64,000 nucleotides of DNA from Sinonovacula constricta. Lineage: Eukaryota; Mollusca; Bivalvia; Cardiida; Solecurtidae. The DNA lies in assembly GCA_007844125.1 (NCBI GenBank), contig CM017567.1:16419875-16483874 (forward strand). Reading direction: 5' to 3'. A program made the position numbers and the translations under genes. Of this stretch, positions 34,516 through 46,982 are shown one piece after another (within the stretch, counting starts at the first letter, position 1; every line of letters starts with the position of its first letter). The notes under the pieces are model-generated. The model saw only the letters and a program-made list of their open reading frames with translations. It ran no database searches and was not told the DNA's origin.

Positions 34516-35825
34516 TTTGTATTTATTCTTTGTTTGTAACTTCCATGAAAACGAGGTATTTTGCTTTTAAATTTTTAAACATGAATGTACATCTGACGGT
34601 TATACTTGTTAATGAAGACATGTGTGTCCCTTTTTAGGATTGTACATATAAGTAGCCTTATATACCAGAATTTAGTTATTATACCAGTGATTTTAATGTT
34701 AACTTAATAATTTAAATCAGTCATTTCTGATAAATATTAATTTTAATTGTTACGTCGCATCAATGCTTTTCTTGTAGTACACTTATATGCCTGTTTAGAA
34801 CAGTGCAGACAGCCCCATGCCCACAAAAAAACTCATTTTATGGACTGAGACACATGTATCAAGTATTGCTCTATGAGAACTTGTTTGAAGATAATTACCG
34901 TATTTATTAGATTAATTTTTACATCAAGTAAATGAAAACTACATTCCAACAAGGGAGATAACTAATATAGATATTTCAATTCGAGAATAGAAAAATAATA
35001 CTGCAAATGTATTATCTTATTTGAGCATATATCGTATTAAAGCATGTAATTATTTGGTTTATACACTGCTTGATGACCGACAAGCGTCGTTGCCAGATGT
35101 GTACAACTCATCTGTAATGTCAGGTTCATCAGGACCGGTAGAATTTTTTTTTACTTTTGACTAAAAATCCCTCATTTATGTGGGGTTAAGACCCTCGATG
35201 GGCATGAGTTGTTTGAAAGCTTTAAATTTTACGTTTGTGTAGGTGTTATTGTTATAAATAAGCCATCGCATATCACATTTGTTTTCATTATTGTTTAAAT
35301 TTATACATAGATATTCATTTTTTGCTTTTTATCTAGTGTATTGGGCAAAATATAAAATATAAAAAAATGTCACAAATATTAATGTTAAGGTAAATACACT
35401 ACGCTGGTCTTATTTACATGACAAGTGTAAATCACTGGCTCTGTCAGTGAAAGAACATGTACTGGATTCTTCAGCAATGATTTATGTACAAACTGCCAAC
35501 TTTTATTAACTCCTGGTGTGATGGAGTCTTTCTTTAAGGAATTAAAATGCAAAATACAGTAAACAAACGCATAATCTTACCTTAACTGAACAGGCCTGTG
35601 TTATAGGCTACGTACACAAGATAGTGTCTACACTCCAGTGTAACGACAGTGAACTCAGTAAAATACAGACATATGTGCTTATCTAACAATACCATATGTT
35701 ACACATTAGATTGTACACAAGCGGCATATTGGTTATGCTCACTTGATGTTAACGTCAGATAATTGCCTGGTGTAAATGAGGAAGTAACATGTTTAAATTA
35801 GATACGCAGCCAAGAAAGACAAAAC
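34516..35825. other. no recognisable feature
   Basis: AT-rich intergenic sequence with no open frame, RNA gene or repeat that I can support. Confidence 0.4.
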
Positions 35826-35835
35826 GCGCGCGCGC

Positions 35836-35845
35836 AAGAGAGAGG

Positions 35846-35893
<48 letters not shown>

Positions 35894-36580
35894 GACAGAG
35901 ACAAACAGAGAAGGAGAGAGAGAGAGTCAGAGAGAGACAGAGAGAGACAGCGAGACAGAGACAGAGATACAAAGATACAGAGGGAGAGAGACACAGAGAG
36001 AGACAGAAAGAGAGAGAGAGGCAGACAGACAGATAGAAAGACAGACAGACAGACAGACAGACTGACAGACAGACACGGTGACAGACAGGACGAGATAGAG
36101 ACAGAGAGACAAACAGAGAGAGAGAGACAGAGAGAGGCAGGCAATCACGCAGGCATGCAGGGAGACAGAGACAGACAGAGATACAGAGACAGGCAGATTG
36201 AGAGAGATAGGGAAAGAAAGAAAGAAAGAAAAAAGAAGGGGGAGTATGAGAGGGGATATAGTGGAAAGAAAGGCAGAGAGACGAGAGAAATCATAGACTG
36301 AGAGGAAATATGGAGGAGAGAAAAAGAGACAGAGAAAGACAGAGTGAGGAAAGGGAGCAAGAGAGAAGAGAATGACATGGAAGACAGAACAGAGGGGAGA
36401 TGTAGTGACAGAGGAGAGACAGAGAGGGGAATGAAGAAAGAGCAAGTAAAGAGCTGGAGGAGAGAGTGGAAAGAAGTTGTGAGCAGAGAGATGAGAGACA
36501 GAGGACAACAGATAGACGAGAGAATGAAGGGAGATATAGAGAGAAGAGATACAGAGAGAAGAGAAAGATAGAGAGGACGG
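35836..36580 (+). repeat. long GA/GACA-rich tract
   Basis: About 740 bp of nearly unbroken purine-rich + strand: a pure (GA)n core near 35846-35890, then GAGAGACAGAGACAGA and GACAGACAGACAGACAG blocks, then GAGAAGAGA sequence. It is preceded by CGCGCGCGCGC (35825-35835). Translated low-complexity frames on both strands (Arg/Glu and Leu/Ser) are artefacts. Confidence 0.95.
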
Positions 36581-36769
36581 ACACAGTGATTTGACAGAAT
36601 TGTTGTAACTCGTAAGGTTTTCCAGGAACACTCTTCAACAATGACAGAAAATCTTTGGGCAATGGACAATATTATTCCAAAAAGAAACAAGAAAACTCAT
36701 TGGTGCGAAGCATCAAAGGCGACACAAAATCTGGAAATCGTAAACAGGTTAAAGCAATATGGGAGCAAG

Positions 36770-36862
36770 TATATATATAATATAATTAATGTAATATAAT
36801 ATAATATGATATGATGTGATGCGATGCGATGCGATGCAATACAATACAATACAACATATGAT
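36770..36862. repeat. 5-bp repeats, gradually changing
   Basis: AATAT units pass into GATGT, GATGC and then AATAC units, an array drifting by point change. Confidence 0.85.
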
Positions 36863-38735
36863 ATAATTCTGAGACCATTGAATGGTTTGAAACAAAAACA
36901 AAAGTATGAAGAAAAATCTACCATTTAATATGTTTTTCATAATGTTACATATGTAGATAAAAATGGCAAAATTATTAAAATTAACTATAAAAAGAAAGTT
37001 AGCAAGCAGAAAATGCACGTGTTCAGCAGGTTTACGTTACACATATCAGTTATAGGAATAGATGAATAGATGAATACAAAAACTGAGAGAAACGGGTAAC
37101 AGAACGACCTGCCATGTCATTGATCCTGATGGCAATAATGTTGTTACAAAGCAACGTTATTACTTAATTACGTGCAAATGTGGTTTATAATTACATAAAG
37201 AACTGACTTTAAAAATATAACATAACAAACATTGCTGTCAGGTGAAATGCTGTATGCCATTCAAAAATAAGACCAAAATACTACAAAATATAAAATGACT
37301 TATCCAAGATAGAGTTATTTAGTACATCTTTGTAGGAAGAAAGTTGTCACAAACATAATAATTTTATTTTTGCAAAATGTTCGTGAAAATAAAAAGGACA
37401 AGGACTAAAATCTCTTGCCGAGTTATTTCAAGCATGTTATAAACGCTTTCTTCGTGTGTTGGATGTTTACTTACGATCATCCAAATCGAATAAGATCTGT
37501 TGGAAAACTTAACGGCTCTAGGGTTTGATTTTTGAACCCTTCGATCCCAATTCCATAACCGTAACCTCTTTTTTTCCAAAAACACTTCAAGCATATTATA
37601 AGCTATTTTGATTATGGACTGTTTCGTTGTTAATAGATAATCACACTTTGCTAACATGCAGTCCGAACATCGAAGTACGTACCGAGAAGCATTCCTAGCT
37701 ACTTACGTAAGTATGAAAATGTAAGGGAGTACCGAGGAGTTATGTACAATTATGTTAAAGGTGTAGACATTAATATAATGCTAAAAAAGAAATAAATTTT
37801 AATCTCTCGTTTCCCGTCATTTTTGTGAAAAAATTAAAGGCACACAATAAATAAGTAATAAAAAGAATGCCATGTACCGAATTAGGACCCGTGTTTTATC
37901 AGCGTTATACAAGTCCGCAAATCAGACTTTCGCCATGTGCAAATTTCAGTGAGCATTCCATATATTCCAGAGCGTCGTAAACAATTATTTATACGCAACA
38001 ACAATAAGGAAGCACAGAATAAATTTTGCAAAGGGAGGTTACTCTTGTAGATTTCTAGAAGCATCATGATGGGCTTTCGGGCCTTGCACTGGCTAATGTC
38101 ATGCTTGATTTATTACGTACCAATACACAATAATTTCTAACAACTTCATGCAAAGGTTAAACTGCTAGGCACATTGCTAGTCAATCAATTCATGCTTAGT
38201 TGGTTAATAATTGAACAAAAGGAACATCTTCAAGCTCCCAGCGTCAGTTTTCAGAAGTGTCCGAGCGGCAAGTTTTATTTCCCTTTAAAAATGTATTGAA
38301 GCAGTAGTCGAGTCTCTTTTTTTAGTCGGTGGTGAGGGCTATTTGCATTTATTTACATAAGATCACTTCCCGTTATTTCACGACATTTTCTTATTTGTTC
38401 TAATTTTAATTTCTAATGTTATGTATGTACTAATGTTACATGATATAAGGTCATAAATATAAGCTTAACCATGCAAGATGAAAGTTTATTTTCGACCAAA
38501 ATGTGCCCTTTATCAACCTGTTTGTCTTCTGCATGGCATACTGTTTTTTTAACCATTTGCAGATTTTGTTTTGCCAACATTCAAGTTCAAACCAAAAACA
38601 AAGGTAATGATTATAAAATATTACTTGTCACTAATTAAATCTTATTGATCCAAAACAGCACATTTCAAACGTGGACACCGCAACGTTAATCCTATGAACA
38701 CGCAATGCTGCTGTGAGCTGTACACGCCCCTCCAC
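36863..38735. other. no recognisable feature
   Basis: AT-rich intergenic DNA. Small open frames on the minus strand (for example 37364-37657) have no domain or splice context. 37394-37440 and 37545-37600 share AGCATGTTATAA/AGCATATTATAA-type words, perhaps a small duplication. Confidence 0.35.
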
Positions 38736-38737
38736 CA

Positions 38738-39150
38738 CTATCAACCTTGCTGAAACCTTCTTGACCTCACCGATGTCGACCTCGCTGAAACCTTCTTGAC
38801 CTCACCAATATCGACCTCGCTGACCACCTCCTTGACCTCAGCAATATCGACCTCGCTGACCACCTCCTTGACCTTACCAATATCGACCTCGCTGACCACC
38901 TCCTTGACCTTACCAATATCGACCTCGCTGACCACCACCTTGACCTCAGCAATATCGACCTCGCTGACCACCTCCTTGACCTTACCAATATCGACCTCGC
39001 TGACCACCTCCTTGACCTTACCAATATCGACCTCGCTGACCAACACCTTGACCTCACCGATGTCGACCTCGCTGGCCATTTCCTTGACCTCGCCAATATC
39101 GACCTCGCTGACCATCTGCTTAACCTTATCAATATCGGCCTCGCTGATAA
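38738..39150 (-). repeat. 36-bp minisatellite, about eleven copies
   Basis: Units with ATATCGACCTCGCTGACCAC followed by CTCCTTGACC. The minus strand stays open across the array (SEVDIGKVKEVV per unit), but it has no supporting exon structure or domain. The edge units diverge. Confidence 0.93.
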
Positions 39151-39394
39151 TGTATAAAGGATTAGTTAAGACTGCCAGAAAATGCCACCGTCGATTATGA
39201 ACAACAAACAATTTCTTTAAATTTCTACACATTACATATTTATTAGTACTGCATGCATTGTTTATGCATGTATTTTGCCGCTTTATAATTGTAAATAATA
39301 AACACAGTACCTGGATTTAAGACATTAAGACATATTCTTATAAGTTATTTTTTTCCAGATTTCGGATGCACGTATGATATTTAAGTCATTCAAT

Positions 39395-39560
39395 ATCCCG
39401 TTCAATGGTATTTGGACTTCAATTGACTGGACTAGTTTCTAAACTGTCTACATTTATTGGTTGTGTGTTTCTTGCTTTTATGTTATTATTTTGTGTCCTC
39501 TCGCACATGTTGAAATGTTATACAAAAAGACCTTTGACTGAATCTCAGTCAGCCGTTACC
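39395..39560 (+). repeat. dispersed repeat, copy 1
   Basis: GACTGGACTA, CTGTCTACAT, TGTCCTCTCGCACATG and TTGAAATGTTATACAAA recur in order at 40405-40580 with mismatches. Confidence 0.65.
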
Positions 39561-40112
39561 AAAGATATATGGGTTCAAAATTAAAATAAAAAATAATGTG
39601 TACGTACCTTATGTATAAGAATGATTTGTTAAACTGCATTTGTTACGACGGTGTAATGTGAACAAGTCGAGATAACATTATGGTTTATGCTGTTATTTCC
39701 TCAAACATGCAGTTTTATCGCCTTATTGACATAACTGCCTTTGTCCTCGGGGCTTGGGGAAGGGGTGTTTATTGATTAAGTAATATCGATTTGTTTGATT
39801 TGGTTACATAGCACCAAAGCCTCATATGTGTGATAAGAGATTTAATGACACGCTTATGGCCATATCTACCGATCGTTGGCCTGAATTGAACCACCGGTTT
39901 GTAAAGATGTAGTTTGTAAAGTTATTCAGGACATGCCTAGAAGTCAGACGATAATTAAATATAACTTGATGACTTGCAATAAGTCCTAGGTTAAAGGTTC
40001 TATCCGACAATTTGCCTATACATGCTACACCGGCCTACCCTTGTTTAGGGAATTGGGCCTAAATTTCTGAAAGAAATAATAAAACTGTATTCTAAGAATT
40101 TTGAACACTTAA

Positions 40113-40406
40113 TTGATTGTCATTCTTTCTAAATCTATGTTTAGCTCGATGGAGATTCCATTTAAAATAGACGACGACGTCAGAGCGAATTATCCGGATA
40201 AGTATATACATTGTAACATGATATCGAAACCAAGTGGTTGTCTTAGTTTTAATGTAGCTAACTGTCCAGCGTGGCTCAGTTTGGAGATATATGTTTCTAA
40301 TGACAAGTGGGGTGTTATAGATGTAAACATCAAGCGCATTTCGCGGGATCTTGTCGAGGGGCAAAATGGCACACGCTGTCAGATGCCACTTTTCAGGGGT
40401 TTTTGA
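40113..40406 (+). other. short open frame of unknown status
   Basis: 97 codons with unusually protein-like composition (SMEIPFKIDDDVRANYPDKY, then PSGCLSFNVANCPAWLSLEI). It lies between two copies of a dispersed repeat. I do not recognise a domain. It may be a decayed exon or part of a transposon. No partner exons were found. Confidence 0.2.
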
Positions 40407-40580
40407 CCTAAATAGACTGGACTATTATCCAAATTGTCTACATGTTTTGGTTTCATTTCACTCCGTGTTAATCCTATTCCTGATAGTCTTTCCGCAACAA
40501 AAGTTGTAAACATTTCATGTTTTAATTTGTTTCCTCTAGCGCAATGTTGAAATGTGATACAAATAGGTGCTTGGCATTTG
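40405..40580 (+). repeat. dispersed repeat, copy 2
   Basis: Partner of 39395-39560, same orientation, about 1 kb apart. Confidence 0.65.
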
Positions 40581-41092
40581 TGTTTAATCAGCAATCCCCA
40601 CAAATCTGAGTTCGAAATTACAGTTGACCCTTCCTCAGCAGGGGCGTAGCTAGACAAGTTACATTGTGGATTCACAAAATAACTAGTGGGGTCCAGAATC
40701 ATTCCCCTCCACGGAACATTTTGAAAACAGTGGTGCAATTTGGAGCATTTTGGAGAGTTCTAATGTGCTTTTTTTAAGTACTAAAAAAGAACAGTTTGAG
40801 GAACAGTTATAAACAAAAACTTTAACTTAACATATTTTTTCTGAAACAGCTGCTAATTCATTATCGAGAACCATGATAATACGAATTTGACCATTACGCG
40901 CTTCCGTATTTTTTTTCAAACGGCGTGCAAGTCACCTTTAATTTATTTCTCATTTCTGATGCCTTCCTAAATGCCATGGATTTGAGATTCACAATAATGA
41001 TAATAATATTTTACAGGTTTACTTTTCTCAATAATAATGTAAAGCAGTGTTAAAAAATATAGATAAACAACACACCGTCTCCCCCCACCAAA

Positions 41093-41105
41093 CCCCCCCC
41101 CCCCC
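41093..41105 (+). repeat. poly-C run of 13
   Basis: Homopolymer within a C-rich stretch (CTCCCCCCACCAAACC just upstream). Confidence 0.85.
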
Positions 41106-41654
41106 ATACTTTGCGTTTCACCGAACTGTAAGGTCCAAAGTAGGAGTGGGGGCACGTACAGTGAATTTGTTTCTATTTTAAACTTAACTCACTGAGCTAT
41201 TTATGCAAGCAAATTCTGGTGTTGACAAATAACAACCGCAGCAGTAAACTGTATCGTTCATGCGTTGAGGCCTCTGGGTATACAGACGCATTTGTTTACA
41301 TGAACGACCACAACAACTACAGTACAATGGTAGAGTACTAGTACCACCGATATATATTTAGTAAACGGAAAATATATGCGTAAATTAAGACAATATATTT
41401 CTAAGTTTTTTTTTATTGCATGGATGCATTTTTTTTTTGTTGTGTCAAAATCGTGTGGATTCAACCGCATACTAAGCTATATGAAATCGACTTATTCCGC
41501 TTGAATCATTTGTTTGTTGTGATTTTTCCATATGCATGTTTCGTTTTCTACATATTATTAAAGTTTGCTTGAAGTCACGCTCATACAAATAACGTGTGGA
41601 TCTAAACAAATAATTTATTTCTTGTATTAATAATTAGCGTGGATCGAACTTTAC

Positions 41655-41765
41655 ATGAATGGTCATGACCAGAAAATTTGTGTTTGGGTAGTTCCTCTAA
41701 TGGAAATAATGAAGTATGCCAAGATAAATTACTTATTTTAATAATTAATGTATGTAACATAACAT
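41655..41765 (+). repeat. local duplication, copy 1
   Basis: CAGAAAATTTGTGTTTGGGTAG, a TAATGGAAATAA segment and TGCCAAGATAAATTAC match 42038-42125 with mismatches. Confidence 0.6.
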
Positions 41766-42037
41766 TTTAACTTAAGTTGTAACACGGAGCCGAAATGTCA
41801 CAAGAAGCCACCAATCACGATATAAACTAAATTATTCTTGGATTTCTTACTGCTTTATTCCAACGTGACTTCTTTCATTTGCACCATTTGTCCCTTGCGA
41901 TGTCACAATATACGCAATCTTCGTGTCTTCAAATCACGACATTTAGCTTGAAGACACCATGATAAGAATACGTCCACATAAAACATGTGATTTTTTTAAA
42001 GTATAAATAAACAGGTCTTTTTAATTTTACGTAACCA

Positions 42038-42125
42038 GAAAATTGGCGCTTGTTTTTGAGTAGCTTTTCTATTGGAAATAAAGTCTGCCATGATTAAATA
42101 CAGTTATTGTTTTAGTAGTTAAAGG
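42038..42125 (+). repeat. local duplication, copy 2
   Basis: Partner of 41655-41765: CAGAAAATTGGCGCTTG, TATTGGAAATAAAG and TGCCATGATTAAATAC. Confidence 0.6.
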
Positions 42126-42717
42126 CATCTCGAAAGGAATGTGGTATCCCACTGAGCCAGGCCCCGACCTACTGAGACCAGACCTGCTAATTGCTGGTCA
42201 TCACTGCAGGGAGTCTTTAGCCAACATAGTTCTAATCTGTCACAGTAAAACCTCTGATGGGTTAATGCAAAACTAAATTACCTGCTAGCATGGAAGTGAG
42301 ACAGTAGGCTAGTTTTACACAAAGCCATACACATTAATGTTAGTGATAATGTGGGTTGTTTACTGTAGGATCACTTACATATTCTTTATTGCATTAATTA
42401 CTAGGTGTCAATTTTGTAACTGCATGATTATGTATTTATTTCACAGTTAAATATTTGATTTTGAAAATACAGGAGAGATACAAGTTTTAGTATTCAAAAT
42501 GACTTAAAATGAGTCTGAAGGACATTATTCTGACAATGAATGACTTTTTAAATTGCTTTTGTTAGATACGTTTCGTTACATTTTACAAATCAAAATAAAA
42601 TATAACTTAAAATATATATGAGAACTAAAAGAATGAAAGAAAGAAATAACAAAATGTATAAGAAATAAAAGAAATAACAAAATCAACCAACAACAAAGTA
42701 AGAAAGAAAACAAAAAA

Positions 42718-42832
<115 letters not shown>

Positions 42833-43045
42833 ATTGGGTAATTGGTATATTCATAACTGTTTCCTTTACAAACTTTGAATGACTATGTTCAACCCCCAGA
42901 TATAGCATACATACACTTGGATCTTGAACAATACCTGTGTGACAGACACATCGTTAAAACCTAGTTACATCTTGATGCCTGTCGAAACGTTGCCAGAAGC
43001 CACCACGTACGATCTAGAAAGACAAACATTTCCGGGAGAGCATGA

Positions 43046-43060
43046 CCCCCCCCCCCCCCC
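43046..43060 (+). repeat. poly-C run of 15
   Basis: Homopolymer; its length in the assembly is unreliable. Confidence 0.85.
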
Positions 43061-43199
43061 ACTCAACCCCTAACGGGCTATCAAAGATGACGCAAAAGCG
43101 TGTACTTTACCAGTAAGCGAAATATGGCAAAAATAAAAAAAAACATAGATGTATAGAAAGAAGGTTTAATTGTACATAAGCAGAATATAATCGAAATTA

Positions 43200-43226
43200 A
43201 ACAGAACAGAACAGAACAGAACAGAA
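43200..43226 (+). repeat. (ACAGA)n microsatellite
   Basis: Five copies of ACAGA in tandem. Confidence 0.9.
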
Positions 43227-43609
43227 CTTAATTTCATCCAGGTATACATGGTATACAGCATGGAGATATTTAACAAAGATGATATCAAATATATAGCAAT
43301 ATATTTGACTATTATTATCCAACGACAGTTTTTTTTGTGGCAATCACGACATTTTTACATGATTAATTTTTAGATTATTGCTTGATGATGAACCATAGTT
43401 CTGATTACCGCTTAGATCTTATCGGTAAACATCCTGGTCACATGACTCTCCAGTGGCAATCAGCAAACGTGATCACAGTAGACTCCGCGCTTCAGCGAGT
43501 TGTCAACAAAGCATCTTTTTCTTTACAAATCCATACCAGCGAATTAACAACTACCCTGACAAGTGACAATATTCTACACATGTATTAAAACGTTACATAA
43601 GTACATGAC

Positions 43610-44375
43610 ATACCAGTGAAAAGTGTGTGTTGGCATTTCCTTGATCCCGCCTCTGTCCAATAAACTCTTCAAAGATTCGCCGAAGTTGCTAATTGGCTCA
43701 TATGAATAGATTTATCAATAACAAACATATATTACATGAATTGTCTCATTTTTGTGTAGGAATGTGATAACCTTAACTGATTAGAATTCATTTTAGATGT
43801 CATATTTTAAACGTAATGGTAAACAGCTGTAAAATAATTTAGTATCAAAGCAACTACACAATACCCCCTGTTTTGAAATAAAACTCGCACTTCATGAAAT
43901 AAAGACCAAATTATAACAAAAATACTTTTGAAACAATACAATTTTATCTCCTATATACATGAAAGTGCGACTATTGACTTAAAAAATATTGTTTTTACAC
44001 AAATATTCATTCCGCTGATGTTTAAACACAAAACGGCTTTTTTAATTATTGCATTAAAGATGTACAAATATTGGTATTTATTTATTTTGTAACCGTTTCC
44101 CTAAAAAAACGGTGGACTTGTTTCGAATAAGAACCCCGCAGTTTTATATCACGAAAGAGGCAGATTTTTATCAAATATCCTTTACAATACAATGCAAAAA
44201 TCGCCATTTTTCTATATAAAAACAATCCGATTGGACGCGTTTAGGCAGTTGAAAAAAACAATCGAAAAACACAGATAACTTGCATACATTTCAGTGCAAA
44301 TGCCGCCATTTGTTTGTCTAACCTAGTTACAGTGAGGACTCGTTGCTTTGGTAGGCGTGGCTACAGCCAGTCCGA
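43610..44375 (+). repeat. dispersed repeat, copy 2, with internal duplication
   Basis: Partner of 28500-29050. It is about 210 bp longer because a segment is duplicated inside: 43866-43965 resembles 44115-44220 (both run from a CCCC-containing block to CTATATA). Soon after its end a short frame at 44503-44620 reads NSCSVVNCHKK, loosely like a THAP finger start. Confidence 0.7.
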
Positions 44376-46440
44376 GATTAGATGGTTATCGATTATCCTC
44401 CAGGATGCGCACCTGTTTGTCCGCCATCTTTGTGGTAAGTCGAATCAACACATTAGTACCGTGAAAGCGCACGTTTTATTTTTAATTGACCTTTATAGGC
44501 AATGAAGACAATGATTAATTCTTGTAGTGTTGTGAACTGTCACAAGAAATCTAATCCGGAGCAGAAATATGTTTTTCTCCATACCAGCCGTCATTACAAA
44601 CCAAGGGTAAAGGACGAGAGAACTTACGAGAGTACTTAGTGAGACATTTTGGACGTCATGCTTTCGTGCTTAAACAGAGCATTCATTGTAACTAAACATT
44701 TTTAAGTGTTTTGGATTGCATTAAAAATCAAAAGAAAATATGTCTAGGAGAGTATACTATAATGTTAATTGCTATGTTGTTGTTGTTTTCATTCTTATTG
44801 TTTTTATTAAGATGCTGAAAAATAACAAAGGATTAAGAAATATTCTGCTTATTTACTTGTCCCAAATAAACTAAAAAGCTACCAACAGTATCAATAATTT
44901 CCATCAAGGTCAATTTTATACAAAATGTTGTCATCAGTGACATAAAAACATGCATGTACCCCTAATGATGAGATGCACGATGTACACAATTGACCCCCAG
45001 ATATTTGAATTTGACAATTGAAAATTTTGACTGAGGAGTCAATGAACATTGAAGTTCAGCGTCTATAGAACGCCCTGTATGAGGTTCTAATGTGGTATAC
45101 GACAGTTTGCTAATCCATGTAACAACATATGTTACTACTATTCTGGGAAATTTATACATAATGCTCGAATAAACTTAAACTTTAGTTAAAGTGAAGAGTG
45201 TTATTACACTAACTTTATTGTTCGAAAATGCGAATCTTAAAAATATCGCATTAAATGTCCATTATTTTTAAATATATAATATAGGCACTTTGATGATTTC
45301 AGCTTATCTCAGATAGGAAATACCTATTTGTAGTGACAGGCAATTTTTGATGCTTCACTTTTTACATGGCTGTACGAGCAAGGTTGGGCGGTAAATTCAA
45401 CCCCCCGGTATTTACCAGTGGTATTTACTGGTATGTACCTGCCTGGAAAATACTCCCCAAAGTGGCAAAGACTACCCCGATGATTTTTTAGCCATAAAAT
45501 AATGCAGAAATCTTAACTTAGGTAACTTTAAATAACGTATAATCATAATGATAATTAATTTACTCAGATATATTAATTAAATTTCATTTTTAACCTAAAA
45601 TACATGTAAGAAAGTAATGCTAACCTGCACCTGGCCTTTGACACTCAAGAAGTAAAGCCATATGGTCTAGACTATTAATACAACAAGTTTCAGACAAGGG
45701 GCTGTAAATTGCCAGACCCAACATGAGCAAAAGTAAAATGTCATACATAACCTAGACAGCTTGTATTGGTACAAGTAAATGGTTGTGTATTGAGTATGAC
45801 ATGAGTTACAGTGTCAACTGTATGGCTTCATCCCTGAGTAACATTCATAACATACAGAATTTTTCTTGTCATCATCACTTCTACAACTTCACTCCACACC
45901 ATTACCAAGCTAATATTCACCATAAAGCCAAAAGATCTTTACAGGCAACACTCATTTATTTGAATGCATGAGAGAAAATTGTTTCGTCCAAACTGCCAGA
46001 TACCACCTCTAATAGATTAACTGTTCTCAGAACGAGCCTGAACTAGCTGTAACAGTTAACTATTTAAAATGGCTTTACTTTCACATTGACATTTGTCAAT
46101 AAATGATAGCACATAGTGTTTTTATTTTTATTATTGTCCTACCTTTCAGCAAATTTTACAAACTCACATTACATTAGAATAATAATTTCATATAAAAACA
46201 ACACATTTTAACAACAGATATTTCATGACAGTAAATTCATCTATCAATAAACAGGAGAAACAAAAGCAAAAGCAGTAACGAAACAAAAATACTGCTTAGG
46301 AAATAGGAGCATGTAATGATATTCGATTACATATAATAAATATGACAATCATAAAACGGGTTTTAAGGAACTTAAAGCATTAATGATGTTGACAAAAATA
46401 GTATAACATGATGTAAAGAATTGAAAACAGAACAAATAAT
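44376..46440. other. no recognisable feature
   Basis: AT-rich intergenic DNA. Short frames (44314-44505, 44962-45159, 45783-45971) show no domain. No RNA gene seen. Confidence 0.4.
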
Positions 46441-46454
46441 AAATGACCCTGTTT

Positions 46455-46600
46455 TAAAACCAAGTTCGGCGGTGCCCTTGTCCAAGCAGTTGCTGACTTG
46501 TAACTCCTCAGCCTCTCAGCGCATGAGTTCGAGTCCCGGTCGTGGAGGTTTTCCAGCTAACCTGAGCAAGTCCAAAAAACGACTCATTTATCTAACCATC
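46455..46600 (+). mobile_element. tRNA-Ser/Leu-like SINE fragment
   Basis: GGTGCCCTTGTCCAAGCAGT and GAGTTCGAGTCCCGGTCGTG resemble the D and T arms of a class II tRNA, followed by GAGGTTTTCCAGCTAACCTG. The proportions do not allow a working tRNA. Confidence 0.5.
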
Positions 46601-46880
46601 AAAGATGGCGGCTTCATATAAACTATTTAGAGGGGTCGCCAAATGCATTTTTCCTGAATAAACCCCCCATGACTTCAATTAAAACAGTAACTTTGTTAAT
46701 GTAACACGGCTGCTGATTGGCCAATGCCAAGACCGTGCCATTTTACTTTACCTTGAGGCTAAAACTTCATCTGTCACATATCGTCAAAATAAAATCAACT
46801 TCCTTCCGGCTGATATATTTTAAGGTTACCTACACATCATTAGTGCAGATAAGAAAGGACTAGGCTAACGTTCATTAGTT

Positions 46881-46982
46881 ATGCAGCACAAACAATTATT
46901 CGTGTTGGTGCTTCTGGTCGTGGTTGCTTTTATTGCGTATCAATTCGGATTGCGATCACAGGAGACTTTTGTTTCTAAAAAG
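46881..46982 (+). CDS. Star-like gene exon 1: signal anchor
   Basis: 34 codons from ATG: MQHKQLFVLVLLVVVAFIAY then QFGLRSQETFVSKK, ending AAG|GTAAGA in phase 0. The basic N-terminus before a single hydrophobic helix indicates a type II anchor. Chosen by phase fit and family topology. Confidence 0.75.

Noticed and set aside
35755..36690. Arg/Glu-rich and Ser/Leu-rich open frames
   Set aside because: Low-complexity translation of the GA-rich tract.
40113..40406. Single-exon gene
   Set aside because: No recognised domain, no partner exons, and it lies between repeat copies. Kept only as an uncertain open frame.
44503..44620. THAP zinc-finger gene
   Set aside because: Only the first Cys pair is seen. 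The later Cys-His pair and conserved Trp and Pro are absent before the frame ends.
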